Assembly (NCBI GenBank): GCA_000787465.1
Contig: JSYX01000079.1
Span: 1-50,408 of the forward strand
DNA: 50,408 nt
Direction of reading: 5' to 3'
Source: Thermomucor indicae-seudaticae
Lineage: Eukaryota > Mucoromycota > Mucoromycetes > Mucorales > Lichtheimiaceae
A program made the position numbers and the translations under genes. Positions 42,286-50,408 of this stretch are shown here, piece after piece. How positions within the stretch are numbered: the stretch's first letter is position 1; the number at the start of each line of letters is the position of its first letter. The notes under the pieces are model-generated. The model saw nothing but the letters and a program-made list of their open reading frames with translations. It searched no databases and was not told the DNA's origin.

Positions 42286-44880
42286 CACCTGCGGATGCGG
42301 TTCCTTCAGATTCGGGAGTGCATCCGTTGTGGAAGATGATGTGGCTTTGTGGATGTTTTGTTGACTAACCTACAGCGATTGCACCCGTTCAATGTAGAGT
42401 AGATGATAAGGAATAGGTTTCAAGAAGATAGATAATACAACACAATGTTTCATGACGGTTACTGCTCGCTATGATACGGGATCTCGATTGCGTCGCCAGG
42501 GATGTCAACTGTACTCTTAGTAATGTTGGTTCTATAGATAACCTTTGTCTCTGTCTGGCAATTTGGAGTCTATGGAGAAGTAATATATTATGCCGTATGT
42601 TGATATCGCTTCCCCTAGTTATCATTGACGAAGTTTGCGTACACGGTGAATCGCATATGTATGCAGCGCGGATATATGCAGCATCGACAGTCATGCACAA
42701 TATAGCACGCCAACTGCGATTGATTTTTTGACCGGAATATGATACAGCTAGCTTGTCGACTATGTAAGGCCAGGTCTGAATTGAACCATATCCGTTCGTG
42801 ATAGTCGTGCAGCTGGAGATTTTCATGAACATAGTCATATAACTGGTTGTCAAGTGGGTCAACATCAGCTTGGAAAAGGTGGTTTTGGGCTAAAACTGCA
42901 GAATGACCTGTACTTGGCCTTTCCTCTATGATTGGTTACAAAGACCTCGGAGGTTGAGAGTGGGGATCCACTGGCCATGTTTGGCAGAAACCAGGAACAA
43001 GCGGGGAAGGGTAATCCTCTCTTCTTCTACATGCCCTATTGGATCCTTTAGCACCATAAGCACCTTTTGTCTGATAGCTTACCGCGAAGATACTGAGAAG
43101 CTTATGTCTTGGATAAGCACATAATCATGCTTCATACTTTCCCTGGAGAGACACCTTTCCATTGATGAAGGACGAAGGTCAAGGGATTGCGGTTCGAACA
43201 CGTAATCGTTGGTCCGCGGCAAATGTTCCGGCTGAACCGGATTTTCAGGCATTCTGTCGTCATCATTGCTCGTCATTCTGCGACCTATTACGAGCTGTAT
43301 AACAAATTCAAGCGATAGCAGATGGCCGCAACACACCCTTTATTGTCTGACGAAAGATTGTTGACAAAAAGTTGGTCAGAACGTGTTACTGTTCAGAGAA
43401 AACCTGAAGGCAATAAGATAGCAAGAGTTTCAGCCCATCTGACTTGGATTCGTTGAATCTTGAATCCTTGTTTACTCGACTTCTCGATGAAATCACTCTC
43501 AAGAAGAGGAGGTCAGCAATGTATCTCGGAAAAGGATCGAATCGCTAAGAGGGTGCCTGAAAGCGCTCATGTCCTGTGGTAACCAGGAAGTTGATAGCAA
43601 CCCATGAGTTCAAGCAGGTGCATATATTGCCACTTACGCGATAATCCAAGTTTCCATGAAACTTATCTGGGCGGTGAGAGAGTATACGCAGATAACAATG
43701 AGTAGACGTTGCTAGTTTCTTCACCGCTCCTGCCAGCGATGTGGGGCGACATCAACAGTTCGGATGTATCCAGAGTCTTTATTTCAGAAGACCTCGTAAT
43801 GGGAGAGAGACGGCAACCATCCAAAAAGCGTCGAAGATCCTGGTTTTACTGCCTGAAGTCGAGCGAAGATCATCCGATTTTGACTGTACCATTCATCATC
43901 CTTTGGACGATGACACTGCACGCGACCGGTTATTCAACATTGGCACAGACTGCTCGACCGGATGTCGTGTTGTGGACGCCTTTTCTCAATATCGCAATGT
44001 CGGGCGATAGAACAAAGATGAGACTGGAAGAAAAAGGAGCAGACGACCATCATATGCGTCGCTGTGTCAACTGCTTCGGCAGGTCGCGTTCTTTTGCCAA
44101 TCTTCGTCTACTCACATTGTCAATCTTCTTCTTACACCGGGCATTTCCTTTACTTCATACGGACATGACATACAGTTCAGGTTGTTGTGTAAACTGCAGC
44201 GTTATCTTTGTGTACTCAGAGTCAGGGAGCCTTTAAAAAGCCTTATCAGCATGCACGGGCCTCAGCAGGACCTTACTTTTACCAATCTCATCGGATCGTC
44301 ATCCATGAGTGTCGGAAAAACGCGATAATGCAGACAATATGATTGAAAGCAACTACGCGGTGATATCCTGATACCTAACGAAAGATGGCTTTCACGTTCT
44401 ATTTTCGAACATGCCAATCAACCCGAAAATGACTGCTAGAGGAGCTGGCATGTGCAATGCACCATCTATCTTGTATATGCAAGAGACAAAACATCGTGAT
44501 CAAGTCGGTGAACACAGTTACAATGTTTTATTCACCACAAGTCACTGTGGTTTGATGAGTGTTTAAAGCAAATAGGCAAAAGACCGTCCTGTCTGGGCTT
44601 TTTCGCAAGTAATGCATGCTCTGGATGAACTTTGCTGCAGTGTTCTGCCTTTCTTCTCTTGCACCTTCACAACGCTTTCAAAACTGGTTTCTTATCTATA
44701 CAAAGTAAGCCAAATGTCCATAGCCTTCTATGGCTTTGTCACGGACGAGAATTGTGGTACATGGAAAATCCTCCAGAGATTCGGGTAGACCGCACAAGAC
44801 TTTCTTTTTAAATTGTTTACACGCAGCACAGCAGAATGGGTTACATTACGATAATGTAGCCCAGCTTCCGCATAAAAAGA
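42286..44880. other. Unassigned region with possible exon fragments
   Basis: No confident gene. A minus-strand segment 43276-43083 starts with ATG, encodes a polar 64-residue stretch (NPVQPEHLPRTNDYVFEPQS) and ends at a good GTAAGC donor; the next minus segment (about 43022-42920) can be read as Pro-rich coding sequence. They may be 5' exons of the acyltransferase or of a decayed gene. On the plus strand, 43739-44236 is open for 165 codons (MWGDINSSDVSRV) and a second frame overlaps it. I cannot assign a family to either. Confidence 0.25.
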
Positions 44881-46204
44881 GATGTGCGAAACTTTACGTC
44901 CAATCGTCAGCACCTGGGCAACCTTTCCAATACCTTCGACTGGTGACCATCTCTTTCCAGCTGCCGTTCCTTCTTTTATCGCACCTTGATCCCGTACTGA
45001 CAGGCTGAATGCTCGTACTCACAGAAAGCGAAAGGTTCTTTTGATAAAAAGGTTGCCAGAAGAACTCGTCAAGTCAGGACCGTTCCGTGGTTGACGTTGA
45101 CATGATGACGCTGCAATTGCTCTGAAACTGTTGTCGTTGGAACAAATAATTAATGTGTCTCATATATCTTTTCTTCTTAATCAAACATAATTCATACACG
45201 TTAGCAGAATTGCTGATGATCAACATTAACCTCTTTTCCTGGGAGAGAGGTTCTCCTATTCTTTATCCAAAAACGTACCCCATAACATTCTTACTCAAGA
45301 ATTGTTGTTCCTATTTGTCCCTGTTTACAAAGCAGAGTTAATGGAACAAGAAACCGTTTGATAGCAATTTCTGCATACCGTAGGTCAAGCTATTCCCGTT
45401 AGAGACTCTTGAATAGTTCTTTCGAGACAATAGCAATAAACGTTGCATCGTAACTCCTATAACGAGCTAATAACCAACAAAGGGGAATACGTGAGTCATT
45501 AAGCACCGGTTCAGTCCAACAGCAATCAGTCGATGTTTTTCATGCGTTATTAGCGAGGTCCAATGTTATCCGACCTGCAGGGGAAACGTTCAATCAAGAA
45601 TGTTAGAGGAACCGCCTCATCAATGTCGAAAATCAATAGAAGGGGTCCTTTTGGCTGCAGTAGTAACTTGTTTTGGTGAAATTGAAGGTAGATGAAGGGA
45701 TCGATGTGGGAACGACCGCGCATCAAGAATATATTGACTAACGAACGTTATTTTAATCTCAATGGTATTCCAGATTGACGAGGAGTGATTCCGTCCGCTT
45801 CATATCATCTGCGGGGCTTCCGCGGGATCGTCCAGTTAAGATACACATGCATGCCTCGAATTAACAACTCCCTAATGACCTAAAAGAGACAGAAGTCACG
45901 TAAAATAAGGGAGATGAAAAAGGTATAAAATCGACGAATTTCTCAGGGTGCGTACATCCATCTTTTCTTCACAATCTTCATTCTTTCTCTACTTTGCTCT
46001 TTTTGATTCATTCTACACGAACTTTGACTTACTTCTCCAACTTCATCCACATACTGGGCGACGAACTATTGGACAATGCGGCTCTTTCTACGAGTATCTC
46101 TTCCTTGTTCTCAAGATGATCCACTAAAATCCCATCCTGCTTGATCCATATGCCGTGGCGTTATACACTCTCCTTCCATCCTGTACTGTGGTGCTTGCCT
46201 GCTT

Positions 46205-46780
46205 GTGGTCCTGGGAATTAATCGGTTGAAGTCTTACGTATCTTAGCTTGCCCGCCAGAAGCGCGTTCACCACGTTTCTTTTGACGGTCCATTTGGGGGT
46301 GCGTAGGGCTTTCAAACTGGTGCCCTCCCAGTGTCCATCAAGCTTGGCGTTCTTGCTGTCAAGCGCAACCACTTGTATTCAATTATTCTTGATCAATGTT
46401 CATTGGTGTCACACCTGCTCCTTTCGTCTTGTGCTCTGGTGCCTTTCTATTTGTATCTGCGATTTTCGTCAAGTTGCGTCGTGGTCCTGGGAGTCTGCCG
46501 GTTAAAGTCTTACGTATCTTAACTTGCCCGCCAGAAGTGCGCTTACCACGTATCTTTTGACGGTCCACTTGGGGTGCGTAGGGCTTTCCAACCGGTGTCC
46601 TCCCAGTATCCATCGAACCTGTTCCTCTGTGTTCGAGGCCATCCATTCACCATCCGTTGTCCTTGGTCCACATTGCTTGGCGGTCTCTTTACTCCCTTCA
46701 TCTTGTGCTCTGGAACTCACTTCCGACACACTTTGGGAAACCGCAGATTGAAGCCTTACGTATCTTGACTTGCTGGTATC
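46205..46780 (-). repeat. Tandem body units, right arm (three copies of the core)
   Basis: Minus-strand cores matching AAGTTAAGATACGTAAG lie near 46233, 46510 and 46757, about 277 and 247 bases apart. Two units share a frame reading PKWTVKRNVVNALLAGKLRY and PKWTVKRYVVSALLAGKLRY, close to the left-arm version. The 46500-46630 unit is very similar in DNA to left-arm 15715-15850, more so than the arms as a whole appear to be. Confidence 0.6.
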
Positions 46781-46799
46781 ATTCCTCGCTCTGAAACTG

Positions 46800-46875
46800 C
46801 CTGCCTGGTCGGAACTCGAACCAGGGAGTTCACGGCTGACAGACTGACCTGATAGCCACTCTGCCAGACAGGCCT
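46800..46875 (-). mobile_element. tRNA-like Pol III module (SINE-like head), right copy
   Basis: Read on the minus strand it starts GGCCTGTCTGGCAGAGTGG, giving an A box (46857-46867), and contains GGTTCGAGTTCC as B box (46811-46822). GCCTGTC at the 5' end pairs with GGCAGGC at the 3' end, one G-U pair, like an acceptor stem. The T-arm region has an extra base and no clean anticodon stem forms, so I call it tRNA-derived rather than a tRNA gene. Confidence 0.5.
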
Positions 46876-47420
46876 TACAACGTTACACTGCATTTCCTTT
46901 CTTTGGCTTTGTCAGTAATCACTGTTGCTTAGTACCCATGGCTTCAAGGTTTACTAATAAACATAAAGAAGCTCACATGTCTCCAAACATGATTTTTCAA
47001 TAAAGCATTCAAATTACAGTGCATCTTCCATAATTACTTTAACTTGCAAACCTTCTACATATTTTCTCTATTATGTAAACCCATGCCACGTCTTGTTACC
47101 CTTCACACTGTTGTCTACTGCAAAGTGCCCTTTATCTGAAACGCCAGTTATAATGTTAATCTCAACTTTCACGATTCGTCGCTTACTACCCAATCATATG
47201 CCAAGTTACCGATTGATCATCATGCAAGAAAAGTTTGGTTCCATACACCACGCAAGGTAGCGGATCTTTTTTCAACTCATATCATCCGCCTGGATAGTCG
47301 TCAACCTTTGAAAAAAGTAGCAATTCGGCCATCATGAAGCGCTTTTACGCCTATGATCCATCGCAAATTAATTTAGCATCTATGGAGTAGATACAGAGAA
47401 CGTTCGAATATAACTCTAAG

Positions 47421-49048
47421 TAAGATTTGTATTGACTATGCGCCTTTCTTCCCGTAGTCATATCTGCTTGCTGTCAAATATAGTATCTTCCATGAGTGTC
47501 CTCAATAGTAGACTTATCAAGCCGGCTATCTTATTCTTCATTTAGTCCTAGAGCTTTCGAAAGACGAGGATAAACATGGCACTAGTTTCAAGAAGACACA
47601 AAAGCATCCTTTTTGCATGATGAGGCAGCTTTTCTATAGCATTCATTGACTTTCCGTTAAATCAGTTGATATGTGAGCAGCAAGCTATCCCTAATAGTAA
47701 TAGTTTCACGAAATGGTTATCAGTATCTATTTATACAAATTTCTTCACAGAAAGTGAGATCAAAGAATATCCGGAAGCGTCTGTTCCTTCGCCATTGCTC
47801 AAATCAAGAAACGGCCTGTGGAATAGTTGACTGAGGTATGGTCAGGAACTAAGACTGCGGCCACCTCACTACATTGCAACCCTGCGCTATTGCAACATTT
47901 TTCCAGGAATCGAGCCTTGCACTAGGTGGGGTCCCCAATCTAGAGTCGGTAGGCTTGTGAAGCTGAAGAATTCCGTTATATGACATTTGCATATGCAGGT
48001 CATAGAATGTGCAGGTTTTCTATGTCCAACAATCGGTTCAAGGACCATCGTTATGCTTAAAAGCGTTGCTAATCTATATCATCTGTATCATGTATGTCCC
48101 ATAAGCGCTATGCGGATGATCAACGTGTTTCTCTATGCCTATTTCCAGTGCATCATATAAGTTGTTTGACTCTATGCAGTAGCATGCGCGCAAGCAACGT
48201 AGTCAGCAAAGCCATAGAAAGAAAAAGAAAGCGAACTGCTGGTGGTTCATGGGTTTATCCAAGCATTATACACTTTTTATCTAGACGAAGGCGGTCAGCT
48301 GTAACTCCTCGATATAAAGTCAGTAAGGCAAGCTGAACCATTACTCGAGAAAAGGTTTCTGCTGTGACAACTCGCGCATCTTTTTCTCTCATTTTACGTA
48401 GGCAAGCTCTTTAGAGTTCCACCATTGATAAGCGCACACTATGTTCCAATTCTGTTCATCAATTACGGAAGTCCGCACAGGTACGCCATACGTCATGCGA
48501 CTCTCGCCAATCATGGTCTGCTGCGCAACCATGATCGAGTCCGCAAATCGTCTCAACACTTTTCCAAGAGCCTTTCGTTCAAGCTATCAAAAATAAAAGA
48601 TCCATGGATACTTTGGTTTCCATGATGCGAACACTTGCTTCCATGATTCTTTTGTTTTCGCTTATGAGATAAGTAGGGCTTTTCTTCAATTTTTCCACAG
48701 TTCTATTTTTGGTTGATCATCACCCCAAAAAAATTTTGATTGATCCATTGACATCTTGACATCCAAAAGCATACAAACGGGGTGAGGGTTTAGTGGGATT
48801 CATTGTTATTCTTTCTCTCTTGGTGACCACTGCATTTGTTGTTAAGAGAAAATCAAAACAAAAGGTGTACAGTAATAGCGTGTGAACAAAAAATATTTAG
48901 GAGGGGGAAGTCATGTGGGTAGTACATAAACTGACGCCGGAGGGGAGACAGAGGAGGCTTTGCGCTCTATTAGATGAAAAATTTTTGACACGCACTTGTT
49001 TTTCTTTTTCTTCCCAGTACTGACTCTTTTATTTCTTGATCGTTTACG
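47421..49048. other. Region between right arm and cyclin-like gene
   Basis: No gene supported. At about 47868-47940, CCACCTCACTACATTGCAA faces TTGCACTAGGTGG, with GCAAC repeats between, a layout resembling a decayed MITE like the one at 16366. The 100 bases before the next start are AT-rich and include an in-frame TGA at 49037. Confidence 0.35.
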
Positions 49049-50408
49049 ATGTCTTCTTCTGCGCGCACTTCTGCTGCTACTTCTCCTGCTTCCTCGTCGC
49101 CTTCGGGCTGTTCTTCTCGCTTTTTGCGTTCATCTTCGGCACCTGTCTCAGGTTCGCCCATATTCTCTGTTGGCACGTCGCCTGTTTCTGCGCACGTTGC
49201 CCATCCACTCTCTGCTTCCGTTTCTGAAGCCGCCGCCTCTGCAGGTCTCAAGCGAGGTTGGCCTTTTGATGATGAAAAGAAGCACGGTGTGAAGCGGCAG
49301 AGATGTCCTGGTCCTGACTCCCTTGGTCGCGGTTTGGCCTCCCCGGTGGTTAGGTACCGTGAGCATGCGGCTGCGCAAGTAGCTCAAGGCATGGAAAGCG
49401 AAGGTCGAGTACCCTCTGTTTCTGGGGAAAGACTGGAGCGAGTACAGCCAAGCGAAAGCCAGTCTGCCTCTGCATCTAAGCGTCCTGCCCCGGGTGAGTG
49501 GCCTAGTTCACCCAGCAAGCGCTTCGGCGTCCTGGCTGTCGGTTCTCGCGTCGGTGCTGCTCGTGGTGGCGTTGGTTCGTCGCCCCACGTGGCTGGCCCG
49601 TCCGCTTCGTTGTCTTCCGCTTCGGCTGCTGTTGTGCCTCTGCGCCGGAGCGCTCGTTTGGCTGCCCGTGCCTCTGGTGGTTCGTCTGGGGCCGGCGTCT
49701 CTTCTTCTGGTGGTCGTCCTGCTGCGTCAGGCGGTGACGCTCCAGCTTCGCGTGGGTCTCGTTCTCGCGCATCTCGTCGCGGCGGTTCTCGTGGTGGTGC
49801 TGCGACTTCGGTCGCTGGTGGCTCTGGTGGCGCCGGTTCGTCTGGTGGTGTTCGTTCTGGTGGCGCTCGTTCGTTTTCGGCTGGTCCGTCCTCTCCTCTC
49901 TCTCCCGTGACCGGTCCCGTCGTCTCTTCTTCCGGCACTGGCGTCTTTTCCGAGGCCGTTGAAGGGGCAAGGACAGTGAATGCCGCTCCCAGTGATCCGA
50001 CGAATTGGGAGTTCATCATTGAATCCCTGAAGCGCATCGAGTCGGATCATTTGGTTGGGCTTGGCGACATCACGGCGCAGGGCAATTCTGTCGCTTTCCG
50101 CTGTGTTGTCGTCGACTGGATGGCGGAAATCCACGCTGGCCTGTCCTTGCCCCAGGCGACATACTCCCTGGCAGTCCAGATTGTAGACCGATACCTGGCT
50201 GCCAGGAGGGTAGACTCCATGTTGGCCACGTACATGCACCTGGGTCTGGCAGCGCTCTACATTGCTGCAGGTGTCAGCATAGACTTTGGCGTAGCGCTGT
50301 CAGACCTCATGGAGGTCGCCCAGCAGCCAGACAGCAGCCAGGCATCCGTTCGGGCAGTGGTTTGGGACATCATGTCCACACTCGACCACCGGCTCCACTG
50401 CCCGGCGG
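49049..50408 (+). CDS. Cyclin-box protein with long Ser/Gly/Ala/Arg-rich N-terminus (partial, runs off the window)
   Basis: The frame is open from ATG 49049 to the last base, 453 codons, with a stop (TGA 49037) just upstream in frame. Residues 1-310 are low complexity: Ser/Ala-rich, then GGxRSGG-like stretches with many Arg; basic patches such as KKHGVKRQR and RRSARLAARA look like nuclear signals. From about 318 a cyclin N-terminal box appears: NWEFIIESLKRIE, FRCVVVDWMAEIHAGLSLPQ, YSLAVQIVDRYLAARRV and MHLGLAALYIAAG. The Arg and the WMAEIH positions fit the cyclin helix 1 that contacts cyclin-dependent kinases. Base composition is clearly more GC-rich than neighbouring genes and there is no intron in 1.36 kb. 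The C-terminal part is missing, so cyclin class cannot be set. Confidence 0.7.
   Translation, partial: MSSSARTSAATSPASSSPSGCSSRFLRSSSAPVSGSPIFSVGTSPVSAHVAHPLSASVSEAAASAGLKRGWPFDDEKKHGVKRQRCPGPDSLGRGLASPVVRYREHAAAQVAQGMESEGRVPSVSGERLERVQPSESQSASASKRPAPGEWPSSPSKRFGVLAVGSRVGAARGGVGSSPHVAGPSASLSSASAAVVPLRRSARLAARASGGSSGAGVSSSGGRPAASGGDAPASRGSRSRASRRGGSRGGAATSVAGGSGGAGSSGGVRSGGARSFSAGPSSPLSPVTGPVVSSSGTGVFSEAVEGARTVNAAPSDPTNWEFIIESLKRIESDHLVGLGDITAQGNSVAFRCVVVDWMAEIHAGLSLPQATYSLAVQIVDRYLAARRVDSMLATYMHLGLAALYIAAGVSIDFGVALSDLMEVAQQPDSSQASVRAVVWDIMSTLDHRLHCPA

Larger units (their letters stand above)
44881..47420 (-). repeat. Right arm of the large inverted repeat
   Basis: Reverse-complement partner of 14941-17330, with anchors listed there. 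It lacks the MITE found in the left arm and has one extra copy of the tandem body unit. Edges are approximate; similarity fades before 44880 and after about 47420. No intact element genes were found. Confidence 0.75.

Noticed and set aside
46800..46875. A functional tRNA gene
   Set aside because: Acceptor pairing exists, but the T-arm has an extra base and no anticodon stem forms, and the other arm's copy has a damaged B box. A tRNA-derived repeat fits better.
48094..48336. A YADD motif that could suggest reverse transcriptase
   Set aside because: It is isolated; none of the other reverse-transcriptase motifs is found in any frame around it.
49384..50037. A 217-codon minus-strand frame rich in Pro, Glu, Thr and Arg
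   Set aside because: It is the mirror of the Ser/Gly/Arg-rich cyclin-box gene. Long antisense frames are expected opposite such GC-biased repeats, and no domain is present.
1..50408. CRISPR arrays, bacterial operons or phage modules
   Set aside because: No regularly spaced short repeats were seen, and the exon-intron structure places the whole window in a eukaryotic nucleus.

Overview
The window is a gene-dense piece of a fungal nuclear genome, most probably from Mucoromycotina (Mucorales). Nearly every gene is split by short introns of about 45-160 bases, mostly GT-AG. Spliced products match fungal or opisthokont families end to end: YKT6, CLP1, EMC8/9, ERGIC-53, HGPRT, CMC1, GID4, NDUFAF3 and 2-oxoglutarate dehydrogenase. 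One intron (in CLP1) has the signature of a U12-dependent intron; among fungi the minor spliceosome is known mainly from early-diverging lineages such as Mucorales. All exon structures were built by hand from splice signals, frame and family conservation; none was confirmed with transcripts.

Layout. 0.3-14.1 kb, all on the minus strand: an arrestin-like protein, a 2-oxoglutarate/Fe(II) oxygenase, a heat-shock factor, a serine/threonine kinase, a protein combining ankyrin repeats, DysF, FYVE, a C2HC finger and RING, and the SNARE YKT6. 14.9-17.3 kb: a diverged repeat arm holding a tRNA-like Pol III module and a 99-bp pogo-type MITE. 18.6-42.3 kb: a housekeeping block with CLP1, EMC8/9, ERGIC-53, HGPRT, CMC1, archaeal-type phosphoglycerate mutase, an acidic orphan, a MARVEL protein, an unresolved short gene, GID4, an IRG-like GTPase, NDUFAF3, 2-oxoglutarate dehydrogenase E1, an LEA_2-type membrane protein and a wax-synthase-like acyltransferase. 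44.9-47.4 kb: the second copy of the repeat, in opposite orientation, so the two arms bracket the housekeeping block as a large inverted repeat. 49.0-50.4 kb: a Ser/Gly/Ala/Arg-rich protein with a cyclin box that runs off the window.

The genes do not form one pathway. Recurrent themes are ER/Golgi traffic (YKT6, EMC8/9, ERGIC-53, FYVE protein), mitochondrial function (CMC1, NDUFAF3, OGDH E1) and central metabolism and its control (phosphoglycerate mutase, HGPRT, GID4). The observations most worth a second look are the IRG-like GTPase with a possible N-myristoylated start, the ankyrin-DysF-FYVE-C2HC-RING architecture, the candidate AT-AG U12 intron in CLP1, the inverted repeat with a MITE and its empty site, and the open-ended cyclin-box gene.
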